Counted from the first letter of the stretch, positions 49,416-58,731 are shown. The stretch is 64,000 bases of DNA from Paraniabella hibiscisoli (GCF_022512515.1 NZ_JAKWBK010000005.1:1-64000), one strand, 5' to 3'. Translations and numbers: made by a program. The notes: a model not told the origin generated them from the letters alone.

Positions 49416-50655
49416 TTACTGGTCTTCGAATGGTTTTGTTACCTGGATTTCTTTCCCTCAATATTGGGCAGAAAGCGGTAATGATTCCTATCAGCGGTAA
49501 ATAGGCGCAAATGGAAAATACATATTCGATACTGGTTTTGTCTGCCAGCGAGCCCAGTACCGCTGAACCAATACCTCCCATGCCAAAAGCAAAACCAAAG
49601 AACAGCCCGGCTACCATTCCCACTTTACCGGGGATCAGTTCAGTAGCATAAACCAGTATGGCTGAGAATGCCGAAGAAATGATCAGCCCGATCAATACCG
49701 AAAGTAAGATGGTGGCCGTAAGGCCTACATGGGGGAGTAATAAAGTAAAAGGTGCAGCGCCTAATATGGAAATCCATATGATCAGCTTACGACCGTAACG
49801 ATCACCCAAGGGTCCACCCAGAATAGTGCCCGCTGCAACTGACGCCAGGAAGATGAACAGGTATATCTGCGAATGTTGTACGCTCACATGAAACTTATCT
49901 ATCAGGTAGAATGTAAAGTAGCTGGTCATGGAAGCCATATAGAAATATTTTGAAAAGATCAATACTAATAAAATAATGATAGATATAATAACCCTGTTCT
50001 TTGAAATTGCCTGAGGAGCACCCGGCCCAGTGAGCACCGTCTTTTTTCAGCCCTTGGCTGTATATTTTGCTGATACCACTTACCTACAAAACTTAGTACA
50101 GCGATTGCCAGGAGGGCTAACAAACCAAACCAGCTGATATATTTTTGGCCGAAAGGAATAACGATCAACGCTGCAAGTAATGGCCCTGCGGCGCTTCCTG
50201 CATTACCGCCTACCTGGAAAATAGATTGCGCCAATCCTTTTTACCACCGGAGGCCAGGTGCGCCACTCTTGAGGCTTCGGGATGAAATACAGAGGAGCCC
50301 ATCCCTATAAGGCACACCGACACGAGAATGTAGTAAAAGTTGCTGGCGAATGCAATGAATAAGAGCCCTACCAGCGAAAAGATCATTCCGATCACTAGTG
50401 ACCTGGGGTTGGGTTTTTATCTGTATACGAACCTACAAAAGGTTGAAGTATAGAAGCGGTAAGCTGAAACACCAGGGTAATGATACCAATTTGTGTAAAG
50501 TTGAGCGCATAATTAGTTTTAAGCAGCGGGTACACTGCCGGTATCACCGATTGAATCAGATCGTTCAGTAAATGTGACAGGCTGATAGCAAAAAGAATAG
50601 GATAAACCGTTTGAGTTGCTGTTAAAGTTGCTGAAGTGGAATTTGTTGCTTTCAT
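49416..50655 (-). CDS. MFS transporter, fosmidomycin-resistance (Fsr) type, four frameshifts
   Basis: A 12-helix major facilitator exporter of 413 residues after repair. The N-terminus SLSHLLNDLIQSVIPAVYPLLK and the loop GSYTDKKPNPRSL (motif A region), SSVFHPEASRVAHLASGGKKGLAQSIFQVGGNAGSA and the central GPLGDRYGRK are typical of the Fsr subfamily. Frame breaks near 50414, 50236 and 50043 are missing bases; an extra A near 49457 restores a proper stop at 49416-49418 (…VTKPFEDQ) ahead of the terminator. Start chosen at 50655. An operator shared with the neighbouring GntR gene lies just upstream, so regulation by it is likely. Confidence 0.85.
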
Positions 50656-50670
50656 GATTTTAAACATCAG

Positions 50671-50683
50671 GTCATCTGATGAC
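50671..50683 (-). promoter_or_regulatory. Putative GntR operator upstream of the MFS gene
   Basis: GTCATCTGATGAC is a 13-base palindrome around a central base. It lies between a near-consensus -7 element (TAATTTTT on the minus strand, ~50692-50699) and the ATG at 50655. A 12-base match occurs upstream of the regulator at 51366. Confidence 0.7.
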
Positions 50684-50711
50684 TTAAGTTAAAAAAATTA
50701 TAAATGGCCGA

Positions 50712-51350
50712 TTATTTTTTAGCGGAGTCGAGCGCTTTGATTTTATTACCGCTTTCTATATGTTTTAAAAGCATTTCGTGCTCCTTTTGAGAATGTACAA
50801 ATGGTTGAGTATTGGAGTAGGATTCGGAAAAGGACCTGGATACATGGCCCGAGAGGGTTTTGTAGAGCTCGGTTAGTATAGAGTTGCCACAACTTTCGGC
50901 GACTATCGTGTGAAAGGCTATATCGGCCTTTATACAAGCTTCGAGGTCGCCGGCTGCAGCAAATGCGGCCCGCTCTTTCAGGCTTTTTCGCATAGCCGTT
51001 AAATGTCGTTGCGTTCGGTTGCTGACTGCTTTTTCAATAATCTGCATTTCGATGAGTTGTCTTACTTCGAATATAGCAGCAAATCCTGCCTTCTCAATTT
51101 TATCATCTAATCCCTGGTTACCCGAAGCACTGATTACGAAACTTCCAATGCCCTGCTTTACCTGTACAAATCCTGACTGTGCCAGATACCTTGTTGCCTC
51201 TCTTATAGTAGATCTTCCCACCGAAAAGCTTCTCATTAGCTCCGGTTCCGTTGGAAGCTTTGCGTTCAGGGCGAAGAAACCTGTTTGGATCTTTTCCCTG
51301 ATAGCATCCGCTACTTCCTGTGCCAGCGATTTTCGTTGAATGGGTTCCAT
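50712..51350 (-). CDS. GntR-family regulator, FadR/FCD subfamily
   Basis: A 212-residue intact regulator. The winged-helix N-terminus reads LAQEVADAIREKIQTGFFALNAKLPTEPELMRSFSVGRSTIREATRYLAQSGFVQVKQGIGSFV. The C-terminal FCD domain has the metal-binding pattern in DIAFHTIVAESCGN and later SQKEHEMLLKHIE (His). FCD regulators bind small organic acids. It is transcribed ahead of the MFS gene with palindromic sites in front of both, implying auto- and cross-regulation of an exporter by its ligand. Confidence 0.92.
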   Translation of the reverse strand: MEPIQRKSLAQEVADAIREKIQTGFFALNAKLPTEPELMRSFSVGRSTIREATRYLAQSGFVQVKQGIGSFVISASGNQGLDDKIEKAGFAAIFEVRQLIEMQIIEKAVSNRTQRHLTAMRKSLKERAAFAAAGDLEACIKADIAFHTIVAESCGNSILTELYKTLSGHVSRSFSESYSNTQPFVHSQKEHEMLLKHIESGNKIKALDSAKK

Positions 51351-51365
51351 TATTATATCATCATA

Positions 51366-51387
51366 TCATCAGATGACTGCAAATATA
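51366..51387 (-). promoter_or_regulatory. Promoter and operator of the GntR gene
   Basis: The minus strand carries a full -7 element TATATTTG (51387-51380), followed 2 bases later by GTCATCTGATGA (51377-51366), the same palindrome as at 50671. An operator at the predicted transcription start fits simple repression. Confidence 0.7.
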
Positions 51388-51425
51388 ATACTCTTTTTAT
51401 ATCAGCCATCAGTATCTTGTCTGAA

Positions 51426-52544
51426 TTACTCCAGTTTTTCTACAGTGGCTTTTTTCTCAAAGCTCCTGAATGAAGTGTAAAATACGATTAGTACACCTGC
51501 GATCGCTGTAGCGGGTAGGAGCCATTTGTTTTCAGAAAAGCTTAAAAAGAAAAATAGGATCCATACCAGGAATACCAAGGACAGGTAGCCATCCATTTTG
51601 AAATCATCCGTATATAGCAGTACATGCAACAAGCAGAGAATAGCCGGCCCTGCAATGATCATGCAGCTATATTCATACTCCTGGTGGTGTTGTACCGCGA
51701 GGGCTCTTAAAGCCCAGCACTCAGGTAGCAGCAGCACCAGGTAACACAGGAAAAAAGCGGCTAATATGCGAAACGGTTGCATGGGCAATGTGCGGTAAAA
51801 CGATAATTTGTTTTCTAAAAAATAAAAGGTTTTATAAATGATGACACAATGCCCGGCAAGACAAAGCGTGTAAATGAGCCATAACATGCGGCTTTCAAAA
51901 ACCGAAGGATCGGTGATAACGAAAAAATACAGGCAGCAAAAGCTGATCAGCTTAAGGATGACTAATGAAAAGATTTGTTCCCGGAAAATATAGCGAAGCA
52001 TAAACTGCCATAGCCTGGAGGGGAGGTTGATGATTTTTGGGAACGCAATTTCTTTCCATATAGCTGGGTTCCTGTTAAGCATAACAAAGGAAAGTGTTAC
52101 CAGCGTTATAAGCGATACCAGAAAAGTAACGGGTGCTATGAGCGCATACCATCGTTGGTGCGCTATACAAACTACCACAATGCATAAGGTATACAGGATG
52201 GAAGGAAGTAATAATGCGGAGGCCGTAAAAACAAAATGAGGTAGCCGTTTGCGAAAAGTGATGCTATTAATAAGCTGTAGAAACTGGTATTCATTTTTGG
52301 TGCTCCTGCTGGCATAAAAAGAAATACACTTGATGGAGTACAACGAGCACATTAGTATAAACAGGCTAAAGGCGGCGGGGGTGTAGGCTATGCTTTTTAT
52401 GATATAATAATGCGTATCCAGGGCCTGCTTAAAATTGGGTTGTATGCCAAACAGAACAAAGAATAAAAAATAAATGGCGCCCGCAATTTGCCTGTAAAAC
52501 GGCGTGACAACAGACCGGTATAATAGATAAGATATGCTATTCAA
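51426..52544 (-). CDS. Polytopic membrane protein, probable permease partner of the ABC ATPase
   Basis: A hydrophobic protein of about 370 residues with around ten predicted membrane helices (for example TPFYRQIAGAIYFLFFVLFG and RILAAFFLCYLVLLLPECWALRAL). I recognise no specific family. It follows the ATPase gene directly: the likely TTG start at 52544-52542 (LNSISYLLYR) overlaps the ATPase stop at 52537-52539; an ATG at 52571 is an alternative. The position makes it the transmembrane subunit of an ABC-2-like exporter. Intact. Confidence 0.65.
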   Translation of the reverse strand: MNSISYLLYRSVVTPFYRQIAGAIYFLFFVLFGIQPNFKQALDTHYYIIKSIAYTPAAFSLFILMCSLYSIKCISFYASRSTKNEYQFLQLINSITFRKRLPHFVFTASALLLPSILYTLCIVVVCIAHQRWYALIAPVTFLVSLITLVTLSFVMLNRNPAIWKEIAFPKIINLPSRLWQFMLRYIFREQIFSLVILKLISFCCLYFFVITDPSVFESRMLWLIYTLCLAGHCVIIYKTFYFLENKLSFYRTLPMQPFRILAAFFLCYLVLLLPECWALRALAVQHHQEYEYSCMIIAGPAILCLLHVLLYTDDFKMDGYLSLVFLVWILFFFLSFSENKWLLPATAIAGVLIVFYTSFRSFEKKATVEKLE

Positions 52545-53160
52545 TTTCAAGCGTCTTATTTTGAATGCCATAGATGCCTTTGAAGGTGATAGCTTCACCA
52601 GGTATATTATGGTGGGAAGTAATAATAAAACCCTTATCCGTACTGTTTTGTATGAGTGCCTGAAGGGCTTGTTGTGTTGCTATATCCAGGGTTGTGAAAG
52701 GTTCATCGAGGAAAATCCATTTGCTGTTGCCCATAAATGCCAGTAATAAGGATAGTTTCTTTAGCATACCGCTTGAATAGCTGCCACAGGGATTATCCAG
52801 GTAATGATCAATACCTAATACGGATTTAATGGCGTCTACCTGTTCCCGGTTTCCACCTTTTGTCTGCATATAATATCGAACCAGCTCTTCACCTTTTAAA
52901 AAAGATGGGTAGGCCGGTTCGGCGGGTGCATGATTAACAGCGGCCCTGTAAGCAGCAGGATTTTTCTTTAATGAGATCTTTTGATTCAAAAGCACATCAC
53001 CTTTAAAAGGAATAAGACCGGCAATGGCTTTTAAAAAAGTAGATTTTCCGCTGCCATTAGCACCCTTGATCCAGTAAATAGCTTTATCGAAACGGAAGGA
53101 GCCGATATTGAGCACTTCGTAATTGCCGTATGACTTATGTAAAGAATGGATAAGCAGCAT
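52537..53160 (-). CDS. ABC transporter ATP-binding protein
   Basis: A 207-residue compact ABC ATPase: Walker A GANGSGKSTFLKAI, signature YSSGMLKKLSLLLAF (degenerate LSGGQ), Walker B KWIFLDEPFTTLD and switch His in ITSHH. The reduced size and degenerate signature are typical of bacitracin/Na+/antibiotic type ABC-2 exporters. Coupled to the membrane protein downstream. Intact. Confidence 0.92.
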   Translation of the reverse strand: MLLIHSLHKSYGNYEVLNIGSFRFDKAIYWIKGANGSGKSTFLKAIAGLIPFKGDVLLNQKISLKKNPAAYRAAVNHAPAEPAYPSFLKGEELVRYYMQTKGGNREQVDAIKSVLGIDHYLDNPCGSYSSGMLKKLSLLLAFMGNSKWIFLDEPFTTLDIATQQALQALIQNSTDKGFIITSHHNIPGEAITFKGIYGIQNKTLEIE

Positions 53161-53346
53161 ATCTCAACTTTAGATGTAAATATACAATTCAGTGCTACTT
53201 TTTGAGAGAAATGGTGAGAGCGCCGGCTGAAGAATAATAACTTTATTCTGATGGGCCTGAACAAACTAAAATTGACTCTGCGAGGAGAGCCCCGGTTATT
53301 GATTGGAGCTAACCGCGCCGTTGGTCAGCGAGTTGGATAAATGCTG

Positions 53347-53354
53347 TACCTTTG
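53347..53354 (+). promoter_or_regulatory. -7 element of rimO that decides the start codon
   Basis: TACCTTTG is a full match. Because transcription would begin near 53360, the upstream ATG-initiated extension from 53303 cannot be translated from this promoter, and TTG at 53375 becomes the best start. Confidence 0.6.
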
Positions 53355-53374
53355 CAGTCCTTAAAAAACAGATA

Positions 53375-54685
53375 TTGAAAGTAAGAACGCTAAAAAAGGA
53401 TAAGGTTAACATCATTACACTGGGTTGTAGCAAAAACATGGTGGATAGCGAGGTGCTGAGTGGTCAGCTACTGGCTAATGATATTGATGTAGTGCATGAG
53501 AACAGGAAAAAGGATCATAATATAGTGGTTGTCAATACTTGTGGTTTTATTGATAAAGCCAAAGAAGAAAGTATCAACACAATATTAGAGCAGGTGGAGC
53601 TGAAAAAACGCGGTCGGCTGGATAAAGTATATGTAACCGGTTGCCTGAGTGAGCGTTATAAAAACAACCTGGAGGAAGAGATACCGGAAGTGGATGCTTT
53701 TTTTGGCACCATGGAGCTGCCTTCTATATTGAAGCAGTTTGAGGCAGACTACAAAACAGAATTGGTGGGAGAGCGCCTGCTGGCTACTCCCAAACATTAT
53801 GCATACCTGAAAATTTCTGAAGGTTGTAACCGTACCTGCACTTTTTGCGCCATCCCGCTGATGCGCGGAAAACACGTCAGCAAGCCGATTGATGAACTGG
53901 TAATGGAAGCGGAGAAACTGGTGCGTATGGGCGTAAAGGAAGTAATGCTTATTGCCCAGGAGCTGACCTATTATGGCCTGGATATTTATAAAAAGCGGAT
54001 GTTGTCAGAATTGTTGCACCGCCTGGCAGATGTAAAAGGGTTGGAGTGGATCAGGCTGCATTATGCTTATCCTACTAAATTCCCATTGGAAATACTGGAT
54101 GTAATGCGGGAGCGGGATAATATCTGTAATTACCTCGATATTCCATTACAACATGCTTCTGACAGGATGCTGGATGCCATGAAGCGCCAGATCAAACAAG
54201 CGGAGATGGACGAATTAATTGCTACTATCCGTGAAAAAGTTCCCGGTATTTGTTTGCGTACTACTTTAATAGCTGGTTTCCCTGGCGAAACACAGGAAGA
54301 TATTGACGGGTTAAAATCTTTCCTTGATAAACATCGCTTTGACCGGGTTGGCGTATTTACTTATTCGCATGAAGAAAATACAGGTGCCTACCAGTTTGAA
54401 GATGATGTGCCACAGGAAGAGAAGGAGCGCAGAGCCCAGGAAGTAATGGAGCACCAGCAGGAAATATCTTACGAGCTGAACCAGGAAAAAATAGGCAAGG
54501 TTTTTAAAACCATCATCGATAAAAAGGAAGCGGGCCGTTATATTGGCCGTACCGAGTTTGATAGCGTGGAGGTAGATAATGAGGTGATCATCACCAGCAG
54601 CCAGAGACTGAAGATCGGTGAGTTTTACAACGTGAAGATAGAAAAGGCTTACGATTATGATCTGGAGGGCGTGGTAGTGCCGTAA
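53375..54685 (+). CDS. rimO: Ribosomal protein uS12 methylthiotransferase RimO
   Basis: A radical-SAM enzyme adding a methylthio group to Asp of ribosomal protein S12. Domains in order: UPF0004 with three Cys (TLGCSKNMVDSE, VVVNTCGFIDKAK, YVTGCLSERY), radical SAM with GCNRTCTFCAIPLMRG, and C-terminal TRAM (…IGRTEFDSVEVDNEVIITSS). From TTG 53375 the protein has 436 residues, matching the family; the frame is open further upstream but a promoter at 53347 argues against an earlier start. Intact. Confidence 0.94.
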   Translation: MKVRTLKKDKVNIITLGCSKNMVDSEVLSGQLLANDIDVVHENRKKDHNIVVVNTCGFIDKAKEESINTILEQVELKKRGRLDKVYVTGCLSERYKNNLEEEIPEVDAFFGTMELPSILKQFEADYKTELVGERLLATPKHYAYLKISEGCNRTCTFCAIPLMRGKHVSKPIDELVMEAEKLVRMGVKEVMLIAQELTYYGLDIYKKRMLSELLHRLADVKGLEWIRLHYAYPTKFPLEILDVMRERDNICNYLDIPLQHASDRMLDAMKRQIKQAEMDELIATIREKVPGICLRTTLIAGFPGETQEDIDGLKSFLDKHRFDRVGVFTYSHEENTGAYQFEDDVPQEEKERRAQEVMEHQQEISYELNQEKIGKVFKTIIDKKEAGRYIGRTEFDSVEVDNEVIITSSQRLKIGEFYNVKIEKAYDYDLEGVVVP

Positions 54686-54708
54686 TGGTAAGTAGGGAAT
54701 AGCAAGTG

Positions 54709-54743
54709 GTAAGTAGTAAGTAGTAAGTAGTAAGTAGTAAGTA
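54709..54743. repeat. Heptamer tandem repeat, five perfect copies of GTAAGTA
   Basis: Five identical units stand head to tail, with degenerate copies just upstream (54688-54708). It lies between rimO and the next gene and is followed by GGGGTTTTT. Copy number could vary by replication slippage. Confidence 0.9.
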
Positions 54744-54806
54744 GGGGTTTTTACTAATTAAGTTTCAATAAATGACAGACGTGTATACCACGTCTTTTTC
54801 TTTACG

Positions 54807-54813
54807 TACTTTG
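54807..54813 (+). promoter_or_regulatory. -7-like element of the DinB-like gene
   Basis: TACTTTG, one base shorter than TAnnTTTG, lies 17 bases before the ATG at 54831. Confidence 0.4.
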
Positions 54814-54830
54814 CATGAAATAATACAAGA

Positions 54831-55292
54831 ATGGAAAGAGCTGTTTTCCTGGCCAACCGGCTGAGAGAAGTTTATTTAAACGGCCGCTGGATTGCTAATA
54901 CCAATTATAAAGACCAGTTGCTATCGGTAAACCGCGAACAAGCGATTAAGCAGGTGGGTGATCTAAATACCATAGCTGCGCTAACCTTTCATATTAACTA
55001 CTACCTGGAAGGGATTCTCCATGTTTTTAATGGTGGGCAACTGGAGATCAGCGATCGATATAGCTTTGATCTTCCGCCGGTTGAAACCGACGCTGATTGG
55101 GAAAAGCTGGTTAATTCACTTTTAACCAATGCTGAGAAATTTGCTGAGGCCGTTTCCCAAATGGATGATGCACTTTTTGACCAGGTATTCGTAGACGAAA
55201 AATACGACACTTACCTCCGGAATATACAAGGTGTTTTGGAGCATAGTTACTATCATTTAGGACAAATTGTGTTGATCAGGAAACTGGTTTGA
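54831..55292 (+). CDS. DinB-superfamily (DUF1572-like) protein
   Basis: A 153-residue helical-bundle protein with histidines spaced as in DinB-like metal proteins: LTFHINYYLEGIL near residue 52 and LEHSYYHLGQIVLIRKL at the C-terminus. No signal peptide. The family has no settled activity. Intact and monocistronic. Confidence 0.8.
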   Translation: MERAVFLANRLREVYLNGRWIANTNYKDQLLSVNREQAIKQVGDLNTIAALTFHINYYLEGILHVFNGGQLEISDRYSFDLPPVETDADWEKLVNSLLTNAEKFAEAVSQMDDALFDQVFVDEKYDTYLRNIQGVLEHSYYHLGQIVLIRKLV

Positions 55293-55446
55293 GCATCGCC
55301 GGTTTTTTAGGTTTCAATGCCCGAAAGTGCGCTGAAAATCAGTTTGACCTTGCTTTTGTTAGATCGTCATATTGATTTTCAACTATTTATGATAATTTTA
55401 AGCCAGATTGTCACCCGCATTGACAGGCTATGAGTTGATTTCGGCC

Positions 55447-55454
55447 TAACTTTG
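55447..55454 (+). promoter_or_regulatory. -7 element upstream of the RlpA-like gene
   Basis: TAACTTTG fully matches the consensus, leaving a leader of about 90 bases to the ATG at 55550. A second, weaker TATTTTG lies at 55461-55467. Confidence 0.45.
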
Positions 55455-55549
55455 CAGCCGTATTTTGCATGTTAGTAAAATAACGTTATAAGGGCGCAGT
55501 AAAATAAAACTTGTTTTTCGGCGTTTATTGTTTAACTAAAATATCTCAC

Positions 55550-55931
55550 ATGAAGAAATGGTTAGTTCTGTTTTTTGCTTTTATTTTCAGCTATGCTAAA
55601 AGCTTCGCTCAAAGTACTTCGCAAAAAGCATCGTATTATCACAGCAAGTTCAATGGTCGTAAAACCGCAACGGGTGATATTTACAGAGACTATCTTTTAA
55701 CAGCAGCATCTAATATCTACAAATTAGGCACACGTTTATTGGTTACCAAAAAAAACAGGTCAAAGTGTACAGGTTGTAGTAAACGACAGGATGGCCCCAC
55801 ATGTAAAGGGCCGGGTGGATTTAAGCAAATCTGCTTTTCAGAAAATTGCTCATTCGGGTAATGGCCTGGTTCCGGTAGAAGTTAAAATATTAGAAGGTAA
55901 AAAGATGACAATAATTCTTTATAAGAATTAA
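55550..55931 (+). CDS. RlpA-like double-psi beta-barrel protein, one frameshift
   Basis: An exported 126-residue protein: signal peptide MKKWLVLFFAFIFSYAKSFAQ, then the RlpA core YYHSKFNGRKTATGDIYRDYLLTAASNIYKLGTRLLVTKKTGQSVQVVVNDRMAPHVKGRVDLSKSAF. The catalytic-type Asp of VNDR is present. RlpA proteins are septal lytic transglycosylases acting on stem-less glycan; this copy lacks a SPOR domain. The frame breaks in an A8 run at 55748-55755, where one A is extra. It ends 12 bases before a terminator. Confidence 0.85.
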
Positions 55932-55943
55932 TGAAAGTTAGTT

Positions 55944-55978
55944 GAAAGCCCCGCAAATTGCGGGGCTTTCTTATTGGG
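55944..55978. terminator. Bidirectional terminator between rlpA-like and 55971 genes
   Basis: GAAAGCCCCGCAA (55944-55956) and TTGCGGGGCTTTC (55958-55970) form a long perfect stem. The stop codon of the convergent minus-strand gene abuts it at 55971. Confidence 0.85.
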
Positions 55979-57431
55979 GAAATAGTTTTGTCAGTACCAC
56001 ATCGTTTCCTTTCTGCATTAAAGCATACATATAGCCCATCCTGAATTTATCTTTTAAAACTGTTCTTGGCAGTATGGCGGTTATTTCGCTTTTCCCTGCT
56101 TTGTCAATCAAAATGTTTTTTTGGCCGCCTGCACTGCCTGGTGCAGCAGATATTACTACTGTTTCATCGGTGGAAGCACTCTTTACATTTTTTATTTTAT
56201 CATTGGCTCTGCCCGGGTTTTGGGGTAACTCATTATAAATGCAAAAGGTGGTATCGTTATAGGAAAGCGGGATGAAGCCCATATACCTGACACTTGCCGG
56301 CCTGGCTACCTGTTTTTTATAGATCCTGCTTATATCTTTCAACATAAAATTACTGTCGATATCCAGAGCAATAATATTACCTAAATTATAACCGGTGGGT
56401 ACACCGTAAGTGGAGGTCATTAGCCTGCTTTCAAATAAAACCCGTAGTCCGGTTTTGATGGGAATAATATCGGTAAGGATGCAGGACGCCAGAGAAAAAT
56501 CTTCGCTATCCGCCCCTTCAACAGCTTCCGCTTTAAATGGAATCACAGCTTTATTCAGTACACGCTGCTCTTTCAAATCGGCGGTAACCAGATACACGCC
56601 TCTCGCCTTTTGGGCAAAAATACCGGTGGTGTAGGGCGACAGCAGGTATAACACACCATTTTCCATATAGGAACCAAACTTTCCGGCGATATTAATTTTG
56701 CTCCCGGCAGACGGGTTGATGTCGATAGTTTGTGCTTTCTGGGAAGATGATGAATAGAAACTAAGAAACCAACCCGCTGTTTTTTCATTAAGCCTATCCC
56801 GCTCCAACCGGCAAATGGTTTCTCCGTTATTAAAAGATTCTTCGAGAAACCGGGAATTGTCTATGACAAAGTCCTGGGATTCCAGTTTATTTCCTTCGTA
56901 ATCGAAGTGATCAAGATTAAGATAGTAATTCCCTTTATTTCTCTTATATCCGTAAGATAAAAATTTATTGTCCAAGGGGCGGTTGCTAACCAAAAAAGTA
57001 CCAGCTTTCCTCTCGTTTTTTCCCGGCAGTTCATCCAGTTGTTTTATGGCCCCCATCCGTTTTCCTGTTGCATCAAAAGCCATCATTTCCAGTTTTATAG
57101 CCTGGTCGGATTTGTTGAAATAGGAGTAAAAAACCAGGAACCGGTCTTTAAGAACAAACAGGTTTTCAAAATCAAATTTTACACTGTCTTTAGAGGGGAG
57201 TGGTATGGGAATGTGCGCAGTCTGTGATAAATCGCTTTTAAGAAAGATGTCTAAAAAATAAGCAGACCTGTTATAGTTAAAAGCGTAAAGATTACTGGAA
57301 TCCTGTTGAAATAAAGTAAAATAAATATTGCTGTAATTATCGATTTTAGCACCGTAATTATAGGCCAGTAGTTGCGATTTACTTGTTAAGGTAAATAAAG
57401 CGGGTATAAAGATTAGCAGTATATATTTCAT
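55971..57431 (-). CDS. Secreted protein of unknown function
   Basis: A 486-residue intact protein with a signal peptide (MKYILLIFIPALFTLTSKSQ; start chosen at 57431 over 57455). The body is rich in beta-strand-like segments and short repeats of the type LYAFNYNR, VFYSYFNKSD, FLVSNRPLDNKFLSYGYKRN, which could form a beta-propeller. I recognise no family or catalytic motif. The only neighbours are convergent rlpA-like and upstream fbaA, so context gives no hint. Confidence 0.6.
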   Translation of the reverse strand: MKYILLIFIPALFTLTSKSQLLAYNYGAKIDNYSNIYFTLFQQDSSNLYAFNYNRSAYFLDIFLKSDLSQTAHIPIPLPSKDSVKFDFENLFVLKDRFLVFYSYFNKSDQAIKLEMMAFDATGKRMGAIKQLDELPGKNERKAGTFLVSNRPLDNKFLSYGYKRNKGNYYLNLDHFDYEGNKLESQDFVIDNSRFLEESFNNGETICRLERDRLNEKTAGWFLSFYSSSSQKAQTIDINPSAGSKINIAGKFGSYMENGVLYLLSPYTTGIFAQKARGVYLVTADLKEQRVLNKAVIPFKAEAVEGADSEDFSLASCILTDIIPIKTGLRVLFESRLMTSTYGVPTGYNLGNIIALDIDSNFMLKDISRIYKKQVARPASVRYMGFIPLSYNDTTFCIYNELPQNPGRANDKIKNVKSASTDETVVISAAPGSAGGQKNILIDKAGKSEITAILPRTVLKDKFRMGYMYALMQKGNDVVLTKLFPQ

Positions 57432-57503
57432 AAGGTTTAAGTTTTGAAAGTTCAATTTACTGCCGCTAAATTAACTAAAAGTTGCAACTGGTGTAGACTG
57501 AAC

Positions 57504-57534
57504 ATAGAAAAACCACTCCGGCTAAGGAGTGGTT
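57504..57534 (-). terminator. Terminator of fbaA
   Basis: AACCACTCC and GGAGTGGTT (57511-57519 with 57526-57534) form a 9-base-pair stem; on the minus strand T5C follows. It lies 27 bases after the fbaA stop. Confidence 0.85.
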
Positions 57535-57560
57535 GATTAGGTTGAAGCATTAAAATGCTA

Positions 57561-58630
57561 TTATGCGTTTTTGCCGATACAGTTCAGATCTTCAAAAGCA
57601 ATTTCAAGACGTTTAACAAAAGTCTCTTCACCTTTGCGTAACCATACGCGCGGATCGTAATACTTTTTGTTAGGTTTGTCATCACCTTCAGGGTTACCTA
57701 ACTGGCCTTGCAGGTATGCTTCGTTCTTTTTGTAATAATCAAAAACACCTTCAGCAAATGCCCACTGCATATCGGTATCCAGGTTCATTTTGATAGCGCC
57801 ATAACCCAGTGCTTCACGAATCTGGCTTTGTTCAGAACCGCTACCACCATGGAATACAAAATAAACAGGTTTATTGCTGCTGGTTTTGAATTTCTCAGCG
57901 ATGAATTTCTGGCTGTTATCCAGGATCACCGGAGTTAACTGAACGTTACCTGGTTTGTAAACACCATGTACGTTACCGAAAGCTGCGGCTACCGTAAACA
58001 TATTGCTTACAGTGCTCAGTTGTTCGTACGCATAAGCTACTTCTTCTGGCTGTGTATATAATTTAGAGTTATCAACGTCGGTATTATCTACACCATCTTC
58101 TTCACCACCGGTAACACCTAATTCAATTTCGATGCTCATGCCCAGTGGATCCATGCGCTTAAAGAACTCCAGCGAAGTGGCAATGTTTTCTTCGATAGGC
58201 TCTTCGCTCAAATCCAGCATGTGAGAGCTGAATAAAGGCTGTCCTTTTTCTTTATAGAATTTCTCTCCTTCGTCAATTAGAGCACTGATCCATGGCAACC
58301 ATTTTTTTGCAGCATGGTCGGTATGTAAAACTACGGGTACTCCATAGTATTTAGCTACTGTATGTACATGAAGTGCACCACTTACTGCACCAAAAATATT
58401 AGCTTCCAGGTTTTTGTTCGGCATTCCTTTTCCGGCAAAAAATTGCGCACCACCATTGCTGAACTGGATCATTACCGGCGAGTTTACTTTCGCTGCGGTT
58501 TCCAGTACGGCATTTACGCTATCCGTTCCTACCACGTTTACTGCGGGCAGGGCAAAACTATTGTCTTTAGCATCGTTGTAAAGAGCTTCAAGCTCCTTGC
58601 CGTGTAAATACCGGCTGTGTACTTGGCCAT
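57561..58630 (-). CDS. fbaA: Class II fructose-bisphosphate aldolase, one frameshift near the start
   Basis: Zinc aldolase of glycolysis and gluconeogenesis. Zn ligand motifs are visible in VVLHTDHAAKKW, SIEIELGVTGGEEDGVDN and GNVHGVYKPG, with FHGGSGSEQSQI binding phosphate. The first ~30 residues need one extra base near 58612: MAKYTAGIY…GKELEALYNDAKDNSFALPAVNVVG. Repaired length is 356 residues, as in class IIA enzymes. Monocistronic with its own terminator. Confidence 0.94.
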
Positions 58631-58731
58631 TTTGTTCTTTATTGTTTTTATTAATAATATATACCTTAAAGCAGGCTCGCTAAGATAATAATAATATGTG
58701 ATACATACACGAAGGGGGATAAATTGTCGTT

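Noticed and set aside
53303..53374. 24-residue N-terminal extension of RimO
   Set aside because: It lies upstream of or across the promoter element and is unlike any RimO N-terminus.
54709..54743. CRISPR array
   Set aside because: The units are 7 bases, directly abutting with no spacers, and no cas genes are present. The octamer arrays at 38282 and 47975 fail for the same reason.
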